30,305 nucleotides of DNA from JBBQSU01 sp038234815 (GTDB lineage: Bacteria > Planctomycetota > Phycisphaerae > Tepidisphaerales > Tepidisphaeraceae), in NCBI GenBank assembly GCA_038234815.1, contig JBBQSU010000028.1, forward strand, positions 1-30,305, in the 5' to 3' direction. Below are positions 1-7,630 of the stretch, piece by piece. Below the pieces are notes generated by a model. The model did not search any database, was not told the origin of the DNA, and was given only the letters and a program-made list of their open reading frames with translations. How positions within the stretch are numbered: the first letter of the stretch is position 1; each line of letters starts with the position of its first letter. A program made the translations under genes and the position numbers.

Positions 1-588
1 GATTCCACCTTGCAACAACAGATCGTCAAATATGTAAACGCGCGTCTCGGCAGCTTGCGTGACTATAAGCCGGTCAAAGAGCGCATTCTCCTGAACGACG
101 AATACGGCGACCGGTGGGCGTTCCATTCGGTGGCGTATCCAACTTATCCGGCATTGGCTAGCGGGCCAGTGCTGTTCCTGGCGGTCGAGCCGAACCTGCC
201 CGACTGGGCGACGATCCGGCAGCAGGATTTCGCAGCACACGGACTGGCCTTTCGCCTGGCCCCGGCGATCACCTACATGATGGAGAATTTTCAGAAATCC
301 CCATCGCTGATCGACATCGCTTTTTCCACGAAGTTCAGCCGGTTTCATTTTCACCGGAGCTTTGCCCAAACCTTTGGGGTGACGCCGAAGCATTTTATGC
401 TGGAATGCCAGACGTATTTGGCAAAGTCGAGATTGATCGACTCCGAGAATGACCTTCAGGCCATCAGCGAGGAATGCGGCTTCGCGGCGCAATCGCATTT
501 CACCACTCGATTCGCGCAGGCGACGGGTCTAACCCCCTTGCGCTGGCGGAGGATGATCGGCCCGCGATTGAAAACCGCCGCGCGGTGA
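1..588 (+). CDS. AraC-family transcriptional regulator, C-terminal part (5' end probably outside window)
   Basis: DNA-binding transcriptional regulator. The last ~100 residues form an AraC/XylS double helix-turn-helix. The first helix pair lies around 'SLIDIAFSTKFSRFHFHRSF' and the second around 'DLQAISEECGFAAQSHFTTRF', followed by the usual 'G.TPLRWRR' ending. The preceding ~90 residues resemble no ligand-binding domain I can name; they could be the tail of an effector domain. The frame is open to the left edge with no stop, and the only start candidate near the edge is a TTG at position 10 without a visible Shine-Dalgarno site, so the gene probably begins upstream. It ends 88 bases before the likely mqnA start on the same strand. 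Its target is unknown. The family call is secure; start and function are not. Confidence 0.85.
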   Translation, partial: DSTLQQQIVKYVNARLGSLRDYKPVKERILLNDEYGDRWAFHSVAYPTYPALASGPVLFLAVEPNLPDWATIRQQDFAAHGLAFRLAPAITYMMENFQKSPSLIDIAFSTKFSRFHFHRSFAQTFGVTPKHFMLECQTYLAKSRLIDSENDLQAISEECGFAAQSHFTTRFAQATGLTPLRWRRMIGPRLKTAAR

Positions 589-676
589 GCGACCGGGCAT
601 CATGCGGGGCCGGCGGAGAGGATGGTTTTTAGAACCATTGAAAGCCGCGCCATCAATTGGTGGGAGGAGACTAAAC

Positions 677-1513
677 TTGAACGTGAGCGGTTCCATGATG
701 AGTGCAAAGGCTGGCAAGCTGAATTCCGGTGGCGTTTCGTTGCAAAACGTAGCGTCGGTTAGTTTTCTCAACGCCAAGCCGCTGATTTATGGCCTGGCCA
801 ACGATCCATCGAGCCGGCTTTTGCTGGAAGTTCCGTCGCAGCTATTGCCGCTACTTCAGACCGGCCTGGCCGACGTAGCCTTGCTGCCCGTGATCGATTA
901 CCAGCGCTGCCCGGGGCTGTGTCTGGTGCCGGTGGGCGGGATCGGCTCGGACGGACCGACGCTTACCGTGCGGCTTTTCAGCCGGTGTCCGATGCAGCGC
1001 GTCACCCGGCTGAGCTGCGATACCGACAGCCACACTTCGGTGGCGCTGGCCCGGGTGATTCTTGCCGAGCGCTACGGCCTGAAGCCGCAGGTGGTCGATC
1101 TATCGCAAAATATCGTGGATGCCGAAACAATACTTCTGATCGGCGACAAGGTTATCAGCGCCGAACCTGCGGACTATCCTTATCAACTTGATCTCGGGGA
1201 AGCGTGGAAAGAGCTGACCGGTCTGCCGTTTGTGTTTGCGGTGTGGATGGCCCGCGCCGGGGTGAATCTGGGGACGTTGCCCCGCCGGTTGGAACAAGCC
1301 CGACTGGCGGGAATGGATCACATCGAACAGATCATCGCCGAACACGCGCCCGAGCGCTTGTGGCCGCTGGACGTCGCAAGAAAATATCTGACCGAGTACC
1401 TGCGTTTTGAGGTAGGACCGCCAGAGCTTTCGGCGATCAAGCGATTTTATGAGTTGGCCAGAAAGCACCGGGTGATTGATGAGGTGCGACCGATCGCGGT
1501 GTATGGGGCATGA
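677..1513 (+). CDS. mqnA: Chorismate dehydratase, futalosine pathway of menaquinone synthesis
   Basis: MqnA converts chorismate to 3-[(1-carboxyvinyl)oxy]benzoate, the first step of the futalosine route to menaquinone, in the cytoplasm. The protein has the periplasmic-binding-protein-like fold typical of the family. It opens with 'VASVSFLNAKPLIYGL', followed by 'LADVALLPVIDY' and then 'GLCLVPVGGIGSDG', all MqnA hallmarks, and its length of about 278 residues fits the family. The start is chosen as TTG at 677 because a strong GGAGGAGA lies at 663-670, 6 bases upstream. GTG 683 and ATG 695 are in-frame alternatives, but ATG 695 sits about 25 bases from that site. The frame is open upstream to ATG 602, but that would add residues unlike any MqnA. 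No other mqn genes are in the window. It converges with rsmH. Confidence 0.88.
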   Translation: MNVSGSMMSAKAGKLNSGGVSLQNVASVSFLNAKPLIYGLANDPSSRLLLEVPSQLLPLLQTGLADVALLPVIDYQRCPGLCLVPVGGIGSDGPTLTVRLFSRCPMQRVTRLSCDTDSHTSVALARVILAERYGLKPQVVDLSQNIVDAETILLIGDKVISAEPADYPYQLDLGEAWKELTGLPFVFAVWMARAGVNLGTLPRRLEQARLAGMDHIEQIIAEHAPERLWPLDVARKYLTEYLRFEVGPPELSAIKRFYELARKHRVIDEVRPIAVYGA

Positions 1514-1631
1514 TCCACCGACGGGGAGGTCAAGGCAGGAAGGCGTTGGAGATTTTGGCGGTCTTGATGAGGCCGGGAGGCTACGTGCAACGGTCGATTC
1601 GCGCGCCCGGAGACGGATGGAGAAATATGGG

Positions 1632-2540
1632 TCATCCTGCCCGTCGCGCGATGCGCAATTTAGCCGACCGCGAGCGTGGATTTGCCTTCTGCTCAGCCTC
1701 GCCAGCAACGATCGGATCTGGGCTGATGTGCGAATAAAGGCCGGCGCGGTGCGCGTCACGAAATGCCGCTTTCACCCGGCGGTCTTCCCCGCTGTGGAAA
1801 CTGATAATCCCCGCAACGGCACCGGGCGCGAGGCAATCGGGAAGGACGGCCAGAAGCCGATGGAGATTGGCCAGCTCGCGGTTGACCAGGATGCGGAGCG
1901 CCTGAAACGTGCGTGTGGCCGGGTGCAGTTTGGCGCCGGCGGCGCGCTGGATCGTAAAATCTCGGGCCTGGCAAATAATTGCCATGAGTTGACCAGTTGT
2001 TTCGATCGGTTTTTGCTCGCGATACTCGACGATCAGGCGGGCGATCTCCGGGGCGTCGGTTTCGTCACCGAGTTCCAGCAGCGATCGGGTCAGCTCGGCC
2101 TGGCTAAGCCGGTTGACAAGTGCGCTGGCCGGCTGGCCGCGGGTCGGGTCCATGCGCATGTCGAGCGGGCCATCGCGCTTGAACGAAAAGCCCCGTGCCG
2201 GGTCGTCGATCTGCGGGCTGGCCACGCCCAGGTCGGCCAGCAGGCCGTTCACCTGCCCCACGCCGGCTTCGGCCAGCACGATAGGTAGAGCGGCGAAGTT
2301 ATTGTGATAAAGATCGAACCGCCCGTTGGTGAGTTGCAAGCGCGGTCGAGCGAACTGGATATTGGCTGGATCGAAATCGATACCGATGAGACGTCCGCCC
2401 GGCGTGATCCGCTCCAGCAATGCAGCGGAATGCCCGCCCAGCCCGAGCGTGCAATCGACGATCACGTCGCCGGGTTTGGGTTGCAGGGCTGCCAAGACCG
2501 AATCCAGCAGCACCGGCACGTGTCGCACGTCGCGTTTCAT
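1632..2540 (-). CDS. rsmH: 16S rRNA (cytosine1402-N4)-methyltransferase
   Basis: RsmH (MraW) uses S-adenosylmethionine to methylate N4 of C1402 in 16S rRNA, in the decoding centre. Visible motifs in order: the substrate-facing N-terminus 'HVPVLLDSVL', the SAM-binding loop 'TLGLGGHS' (about 31-38), acidic 'GIDFDP' (53-58), 'GFSFKRDGPLDMRMD' (about 117-131), 'HPATRTFQALRI' (206-217) and 'SFHSGEDR' (about 247-254), where most homologues have SFHSLEDR. The C-terminal 'NPRSRSAKLR' is typical. The 302-residue length is normal. The gene is alone: neighbours are mqnA and a RidA gene rather than mraZ, ftsL, ftsI or mur genes. No clear Shine-Dalgarno precedes the ATG. Confidence 0.93.
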   Translation of the reverse strand: MKRDVRHVPVLLDSVLAALQPKPGDVIVDCTLGLGGHSAALLERITPGGRLIGIDFDPANIQFARPRLQLTNGRFDLYHNNFAALPIVLAEAGVGQVNGLLADLGVASPQIDDPARGFSFKRDGPLDMRMDPTRGQPASALVNRLSQAELTRSLLELGDETDAPEIARLIVEYREQKPIETTGQLMAIICQARDFTIQRAAGAKLHPATRTFQALRILVNRELANLHRLLAVLPDCLAPGAVAGIISFHSGEDRRVKAAFRDAHRAGLYSHISPDPIVAGEAEQKANPRSRSAKLRIARRAG

Positions 2541-2662
2541 CGGTGCCGATTCTGACCGAACGGCCCGGCCCTGTCACCGGGCGAAGCAAAATGGGGAAGG
2601 TGCGCAGCGGCTTTTGGCGAGGCGCAGACTTGCGATATGATCGCGCATCAGGAGGCGAGCAA

Positions 2663-3172
2663 ATGACATCGAATAGCCAGCGACTGGCGCAACTGGGCAT
2701 CGAACTTCCGAAAGTGACGGCGGCGGTCGGCGCGTATGTCTCGGGTCGAAAAGTCGGAAATTTGCTGTTTATCTCCGGACAACTGCCGATGAAGGACGGC
2801 GTGCTGCTCGCGACAGGACAGGTGCCCTCGCGCTGCTCGGTGACCCAGGCGATTGAGGCCGCCCGGCAGTGCGCCATCAATGCCTTGGCCGCGGCGCAGG
2901 CGGCGATGGGTTCCATCGACCGGATTAAAGGCGTGATTCGCGTCGGTGCGTTCGTTAGCAGCGACGCAAGCTTTACCGAGCAGCCTAAGATTGCCAATGG
3001 CGCAAGCGAGTTTGTGGTGCAGGTGTTTGGTGAACCCGGCCGCCACGCTCGGGCGGCAGTCGGCGCCAACACGCTTCCGCTTGATGCCGCGGTTGAAGTG
3101 GAATTTTTGTTCGAGATCGAATCAGAGCCTGAGAGTAACAAGGGGCCAAGGCCCGACGAGAAGAGTATTTGA
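2663..3172 (+). CDS. RidA/YjgF/UK114-family protein
   Basis: Small Rid-superfamily protein, 169 residues. Characterised RidA proteins hydrolyse reactive enamine/imine intermediates formed by PLP enzymes; members of this longer subfamily are mostly uncharacterised. Visible features are 'GAYVSGRKVGNLLFISGQLPMKDG' split around the first strand, followed by a long helix rich in Ala, 'RVGAFVSSDASFTEQPKIANGASE' and the closing 'RAAVGANTLPLDAAVEVEF', where the Arg and Glu correspond to the conserved substrate-pocket residues. ATG 2663 is preceded by AGGAGG at 2650-2655, an excellent ribosome site, and decides the start; the frame is open further upstream but without family sequence. The GNAT gene begins 3 bases after the stop, so the two are probably co-transcribed. 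Confidence 0.88.
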   Translation: MTSNSQRLAQLGIELPKVTAAVGAYVSGRKVGNLLFISGQLPMKDGVLLATGQVPSRCSVTQAIEAARQCAINALAAAQAAMGSIDRIKGVIRVGAFVSSDASFTEQPKIANGASEFVVQVFGEPGRHARAAVGANTLPLDAAVEVEFLFEIESEPESNKGPRPDEKSI

Positions 3173-3175
3173 CCC

Positions 3176-3712
3176 ATGGTCCGCAACGCAACCATTCACG
3201 ACGTCCCTCGCATTCAGGAGATCATCAACAGCCACGCCGAGGTGGGGAAGATGCTCTTTAAGTCTTATGCGCAGTTGTACGAAGCCGTCCGCGATTTCGC
3301 CGTATTTGAGCGCGCCGGGAGCGTAGTCGGCTGCGTCGCCGTCACCGTGATCTGGGCTGATCTGGCCGAAGTCCGGTCGCTGGCGGTGGACGCCAAATGC
3401 ACGGGTCAGGGCATCGGCAAGCAATTGGTTCTGTGGACCGTTGAGGAAGCCCGGCGGCTGCAAATCCGCAAGCTGATGTCCCTGACTTACGAGCAGCAGT
3501 TCTTCGAAAAATGCGGCTTTGCCGTCGTCGAAAAGGAAACGCTTCCGCTGAAAGTCTGGAGCGACTGCGTGCGCTGCCCGAAGAATCATCATTGCGACGA
3601 AATTGCCATGGTCCGCGAGTTGACCGATATCCCGCTCACCCCCGGCCCCGTCGCCGCGCCCACCCCGCGAGGCATCAGCATCCCCGTGCTGCCGTGGGTG
3701 GAGGAGGAATGA
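3176..3712 (+). CDS. GNAT N-acetyltransferase, ArgA-like (amino-acid N-acetyltransferase)
   Basis: Acetyl-CoA-dependent GNAT-fold acetyltransferase of 178 residues. The acetyl-CoA-binding motif A is 'VDAKCTGQGIGKQLV' (about 71-85), followed by 'FFEKCGF' (about 109-115). The cysteine-containing stretch 'VWSDCVRCPKNHHCDEIAMV' (about 127-146) is characteristic of the stand-alone GNAT proteins annotated as N-acetylglutamate synthase in arginine biosynthesis, so that is the best guess for substrate. The final ~30 residues are proline-rich and outside the fold. It follows the RidA gene with a 3-base gap, so both probably share one transcript. The GNAT call is firm; the glutamate specificity is inferred from family resemblance, and no other arg gene is nearby. 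Confidence 0.8.
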   Translation: MVRNATIHDVPRIQEIINSHAEVGKMLFKSYAQLYEAVRDFAVFERAGSVVGCVAVTVIWADLAEVRSLAVDAKCTGQGIGKQLVLWTVEEARRLQIRKLMSLTYEQQFFEKCGFAVVEKETLPLKVWSDCVRCPKNHHCDEIAMVRELTDIPLTPGPVAAPTPRGISIPVLPWVEEE

Positions 3713-4043
3713 TCCGAAACCACGAGCCGCACGAAGGTAACAAGACGCAAGACTACGCGAGCCAGCGCTTCGTCAGCCAACAAAATTGGGTGAGACGGCA
3801 GCAACATTCCGTCTTCCTAAATGGCGTTCACCTTTGTCGTTATGAGCAACTCCTTAGAGGTCATGCCATACCCACTCGATTTGCGAGTGACGACATAAAT
3901 AATGCAATTCCGCTTCCAGGAGGCTCACGTTCCTCACGCGACCGTTCGGATCAAAAAGGCCATTATTTGTCCCGAGGCGCCTTGGCATTAGCGTAAGTCA
4001 GTCCTGTCTTGGCGTTAATCGGCCAATGTGATACGGTGTAAAC
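3713..4043 (+). other. Intergenic region upstream of prfB
   Basis: 331 bases between the acetyltransferase stop and the prfB start with no convincing gene. A good AGGAGG at 3918-3923 is not followed by a start codon at usable distance. Two near-identical 9-base copies, TTGGCATTA (3982-3990) and TTGGCGTTA (4009-4017), lie just upstream of prfB. The second could serve as a poor -35 with TACGGT (4032-4037) 17 bases later, but the match is weak. No transposon ends, tRNA or array was seen. Confidence 0.4.
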
Positions 4044-5163
4044 ATGATTCACGAAAACCTTTCCGCCGACATCGAAAACCTTGCGGCCCGGATGATCGCC
4101 ATCCGGGACTCTCTTTGACTTGCCGACAAAACAAGCCCGCAGAAAAGACCTCGAAAAGATGATGGAATCGGCCGACTTCTGGAATAACCAGGAAGCGGCT
4201 AAAACCACCGTCACGGAACTAAAGGTCGTCAAGGCCCAGATCGATCCAGTCGTGCAGATGCTTGAAGCAGTTGAAGACGTTCGCGCGCTCTATCAACTCG
4301 GCAAAGAGGCGGACGACGCCGACACGCTTGGCGAAGCGGATCAACAGCTTTCCGTCTTGGAAAAGAGGGCGGCGAAGGTCGAACTGCAAGCCCTGCTCGA
4401 CGGCAAGAACGATCCGCGGAATGCGTTCTTTGAAATTCATGCAGGGGCCGGCGGGACCGAGGCCCAGGACTGGGCCGAAATGCTCCTGCGGATGTATCTC
4501 TATTATTTCGAGAACCGCGGGTGGGACGTGTCGGAGGTGGACCGTCAGTGGGGCGAGCAGGCAGGGATCAAAGGCGTCACGTTGCGGATTAAAGGCGATT
4601 ACGCCTATGGCTATCTGCGGGCCGAAGTGGGCGTGCATCGCCTGGTTCGGCCGTCGCCTTTCAACGCCCAGGGCAAGCGGCAAACCAGTTTCGCCAGCGT
4701 GGACGTTGTGCCGGAATTTGAAGAAGACGATGCGGACATCGAAATCTCCGAGGCCGATGTCGATATCGTCGCGTTCGTCAGAGCCAGTGGCCCCGGTGGG
4801 CAGAACGTGAACAAGGTTGCCAGCGCCGTGCGCATCACCCACAAGCCCACAGGCATCCAGGTGACTTGCAGCGTCGAGCGCAGCCAGCAACAGAACCGGC
4901 GGCTGGCAATGGCCATGCTCACGGGCCGATTGGAACTGATCGAGCAGACCAAACGCGATGACGAACTGAAAAAGCTTTACGGCGAAAAAGGCGCGATCGC
5001 CTGGGGAAATCAAATCCGCAGCTATGTCCTCGACGACCGCAGGGTGAAGGACCATCGCACGAACGTGGAAACCGGAAACGTGGAAAGTGTGCTTGACCGC
5101 GGAGAACTCGACGCCTTCATCGACGCGGAACTAAAGCGGCGCAAGCGAGAGAAGAAGACGTAA
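4044..5163 (+). CDS. prfB: Peptide chain release factor 2, made by programmed +1 frameshift
   Basis: RF2 recognises UGA and UAA stop codons and triggers peptide release on the ribosome. The reading begins at ATG 4044 and runs 24 codons to CTT (4113-4115), then meets an in-frame TGA at 4116-4118. Shifting +1 gives GAC (4117-4119) and continues to 5163, for about 372 residues, the normal RF2 length. The peptide-anticodon tripeptide SPF is in 'HRLVRPSPFNAQ', and the catalytic GGQ is in 'ASGPGGQNVNKVASAVR'. SPF rather than PxT marks this as RF2, not RF1. Production is autoregulated: abundant RF2 terminates at the early TGA, scarce RF2 lets the shift occur. No strong Shine-Dalgarno precedes ATG 4044. 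It is apparently monocistronic. Confidence 0.95.
4104..4119 (+). promoter_or_regulatory. prfB programmed +1 frameshift site
   Basis: The slippery CTT at 4113-4115 is followed by TGA-C (4116-4119), the same CTT-TGA-C core used by E. coli prfB. The Shine-Dalgarno-like stimulator that is AGGGGG in E. coli is here CGGGAC (4104-4109), in the equivalent position three bases before CTT. It is therefore weaker in pairing. Reading +1 at this point joins the 24-codon leader to the long RF2 frame. Confidence 0.93.
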
Positions 5164-5218
5164 GGGAACCAAGGCACGGCCCAAGAAGGGACTTGGCGCA
5201 GTCAAATGCGGCAGGGAA

Positions 5219-5485
5219 TCAATGGGACAATGCCGTAGCCAGCGCCGGCGCGAGCATCGGCAGCCTTACAGGTTCAGAGTGCATATTCTCGAAATACCCG
5301 CCTTTAGCCTGGCGATTGCGAACCACACGCCGGGCGACCACTAGCGGGGATGCCAGTGGCTGCGCGTGCAAATCCGCAGCCAGAAGCAGCAAGGCCCAGT
5401 CAGAATCCGAAACCGCGTCAATTGAAATTTGGTTAGACAAAAGACCTGCCGCGAGCTGACAGGCTCGGATTTGGTTTCTGGTCAT
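5219..5485 (-). CDS. Small hypothetical protein (88 aa)
   Basis: I do not recognise this protein. It is an ATG-initiated frame with GGAG 8-9 bases upstream (reading aacGGAGtacggccATG), a better ribosome site than many real genes here have. The translation looks protein-like: a mixed N-terminus, an alternation of acidic and leucine-rich residues ('DSDWALLLLAADLHAQ'), then a basic stretch ('VVARRVVRNRQAKGGY'). There is no signal peptide or membrane helix. An overlapping frame on the + strand (5193-5459) is richer in Ser/Ala/Arg and less convincing. The gene sits between prfB and the SecA-like gene; it is on the same strand as the SecA operon and downstream of it, about 190 bases away. It may be non-coding; only the start context supports it. 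Confidence 0.38.
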   Translation of the reverse strand: MTRNQIRACQLAAGLLSNQISIDAVSDSDWALLLLAADLHAQPLASPLVVARRVVRNRQAKGGYFENMHSEPVRLPMLAPALATALSH

Positions 5486-5675
5486 GGCCGTACTCCGTTA
5501 CGTATGAATGCAAGATAAATACCATGACAAGCGGTTTTGCGGTGTCGGTAAAAACCCGCGCTATGACATCAAGAACATACGGATACCCCGATACCCAGTC
5601 GGGAATGGGCGCAAATGGAATCGCACGTGGCGATGCAAATAGCCTAATAAATATCCAGATGGGCGAGCGGGACGC
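5486..5675 (-). other. Intergenic region downstream of the SecA-like gene
   Basis: 190 bases without a gene. Short imperfect inverted repeats occur, for example GGTTTT (5533-5538) with AAAACC (5551-5556), and CCCGA (5587-5591) with TCGGG (5599-5603). Neither is followed by a clear T-tract on the minus strand, so I see no convincing terminator for the SecA operon here. Confidence 0.35.
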
Positions 5676-7613
5676 TTAGAACGGCATCGCCTGATCCATC
5701 CAGTCGTCGCTTTTTAAGACTTGCTTGCGGTTAAAGCGGGCGAGACGTTCGGCACGCGATTGGGCCAACTTGATAAGTCGATCCGGGCCGATGGTCTGCC
5801 AGAAGCGGATTGCCCAACTGGCATGGCGGGTAAAAAGATCGTCCTCGGCGCAGACGAACATCTGGGCCGAGCCTGGATCGCCCTGCCGGGCAGCCCGGCC
5901 GAACAACTGCCGGTCCACCCGGGCGCTGGTCGCAGCCTCGGTGCTGATAACGTGCAGCCCGCCCATGTCGGCCACCCCGCGGGCCAGCTTGATATCCGTC
6001 CCACGACCAGCCATGTTGGTCGCGACCGTAATCGTCTTGGGCTGGCCGGCGACTGCGACAATCGAAGCTTCCTGAGCCGTCTGCGTGGCGTTCAATACCC
6101 GATGCGCCCGCCCCGCCGTCGCCAGGCGACGGCTCACCTCTTCGCTGGACAGCACGCTCCGCGTTCCCACCAGCACCGGCACGCCGGTGTCATTAAGTTC
6201 GCAGACCCGCGTCACCACCGCGTCATATTTCTCGGCCATGTTGGCGAACATGCGCGTAGGTAGAATCTTGCGAATGCACGGTTTATTGGTGGGAATCCGA
6301 ACAATCGGCCGGTGATAAATCTGCCACATTTCCAGCGCCGCTTCCCAAGCCGTACCAGTCATGCCGGCCATGTCCGGGTATTGCCGGAAAAATCGCTGAA
6401 AGCTGAGCCGGGCGAGATTTTCCTTGTCGGCAGTGACGGTCACACCTTCCTTCACCTCGATGGCCTGATGCAAACCGTGCCGCCAGGACCGGTCGGCCAT
6501 CACCCGGCCGGTGAATTCATCAATAATCTGCACCTTGCCGTCGTCAGTGATAAGGTATTGCTCGTCGCGGATGAAGCAGTGCCTGCCCACCAGCGCCTGC
6601 GTCACCAGTTCTTCGCGCCGGCGTTGTCCTTTCCAGAAACCCGTGCCGGCGCAGATGCGATCAAGTACCGCCCGTCCGCGATCGGTCAGATCAATGCTTC
6701 TAACCTCGCGGTCGATGATGAAATCCTTGACCGGTTCGAGTGCCTCGGCCAGTTCGTCGGCGGCCCGGTAGATGGCGGCGTTGGCTTCGTCGTTGGGTGA
6801 ATTAGAGATGATCAGTGGGGTGACCGCTTCATCGATCAGCAGCGAATCAGCCTCATCGACAATCGTGCGAAACAGGCCCGGCACCTGCAATCGTCCGCCA
6901 GCGCCTCCGCTGAGCATCATGCCAACGCTGGTTTGCGTACTGCTGCGAAGATTGCCCAGCATAATCTGATCACGCAGGAAATCGGCGACAAGCTCTTTGC
7001 TGGTGGCATAAACGACGTTGCGGCGATAATGATCGACGCGCTCCGTGGGCGTGGTCTCATGAACGACGTGACCGACGTTCAATCCCATCGCCTGGTAGAT
7101 CGGCCCCATTTCCTCGGCATCACGGGCGACGAGGTAATCATTGACGGTAATCACATGCACCGGCCGACCGGCCCAGGCCAGCATTGAGGCCGCCAGCGCT
7201 GCGGTGATCGTCTTCCCCTCGCCGGTCGCCATTTCCGCGACATAGCCCTGCTGCATGGCCAGCGCGCCCATCATCTGCACGGGGTAAGGACGCTTGCCGA
7301 TCGCCCGCTTGCACGCTTCACGCACCAGCGCCATCCCGCGATCCAGCACCGGCCCTTCCATCCGGCCCAGCCGGGCTTCATCACGAACCTTGGCGGTTTC
7401 TTCTCGAAAACGCACGGCGCCAAGGTCCTGCACTTCCGGCTCGATAGCTTCAATCCGCTCTGCGGCTAGCTTCAGGCTATTTAGCACGGGCTGGTGATTT
7501 TTTACCCAGCCCACGAGCGCGCTGACCATCGCATCGACACCTTTGAGTTCAGGCGCCTTCACCCGACGGGCGTCGAAGACCGACCAGAGTTCGTTTTGAA
7601 CCAGTTGAGACAT
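5676..7613 (-). CDS. SecA-like ATPase lacking the C-terminal preprotein-handling domains
   Basis: DEAD-type motor ATPase of the SecA family, 645 residues against about 840-900 for housekeeping SecA. Seen in order: Walker A 'MATGEGKT' (128-135; usually MRTGEGKT), 'VHVITVNDYLVARDAE', Walker B 'VDEADSLLIDEAVTPLIIS' (252-270), a shortened preprotein cross-linking region (about 271-355), 'IIDEFTGRVM' (363-372), 'MAGMTGTA' (415-422), 'NMAGRGTDIKL' (533-543) and the arginine-finger block 'RQLFGRAARQGD' (568-579). The chain ends about 45 residues after the second nucleotide-binding domain. The helical wing, two-helix finger and zinc-binding tail therefore appear to be absent. It is last in a four-gene operon, 17 bases after the M50-HlyD gene. 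It is probably a specialised motor rather than the essential SecA; its partner channel is unknown. Confidence 0.87.
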   Translation of the reverse strand: MSQLVQNELWSVFDARRVKAPELKGVDAMVSALVGWVKNHQPVLNSLKLAAERIEAIEPEVQDLGAVRFREETAKVRDEARLGRMEGPVLDRGMALVREACKRAIGKRPYPVQMMGALAMQQGYVAEMATGEGKTITAALAASMLAWAGRPVHVITVNDYLVARDAEEMGPIYQAMGLNVGHVVHETTPTERVDHYRRNVVYATSKELVADFLRDQIMLGNLRSSTQTSVGMMLSGGAGGRLQVPGLFRTIVDEADSLLIDEAVTPLIISNSPNDEANAAIYRAADELAEALEPVKDFIIDREVRSIDLTDRGRAVLDRICAGTGFWKGQRRREELVTQALVGRHCFIRDEQYLITDDGKVQIIDEFTGRVMADRSWRHGLHQAIEVKEGVTVTADKENLARLSFQRFFRQYPDMAGMTGTAWEAALEMWQIYHRPIVRIPTNKPCIRKILPTRMFANMAEKYDAVVTRVCELNDTGVPVLVGTRSVLSSEEVSRRLATAGRAHRVLNATQTAQEASIVAVAGQPKTITVATNMAGRGTDIKLARGVADMGGLHVISTEAATSARVDRQLFGRAARQGDPGSAQMFVCAEDDLFTRHASWAIRFWQTIGPDRLIKLAQSRAERLARFNRKQVLKSDDWMDQAMPF

Positions 7614-7630
7614 GGTATATCGCGGCGCGC

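Noticed and set aside
1476..2288. Long + strand frame opposite rsmH
   Set aside because: It is the antisense of rsmH, with no recognisable domain and no ribosome site; rsmH has all family motifs.
3918..3923. AGGAGG in the prfB upstream region as the start of a small gene
   Set aside because: No ATG, GTG or TTG follows within usable distance.
4219..5055. 278-codon minus-strand frame opposite prfB
   Set aside because: Antisense shadow of RF2; composition rich in His and Asp from reversed codons and no family resemblance.
5193..5459. + strand 88-codon frame after prfB
   Set aside because: Low-quality Ser/Ala/Arg composition and no ribosome site; the opposite-strand frame is the better candidate.
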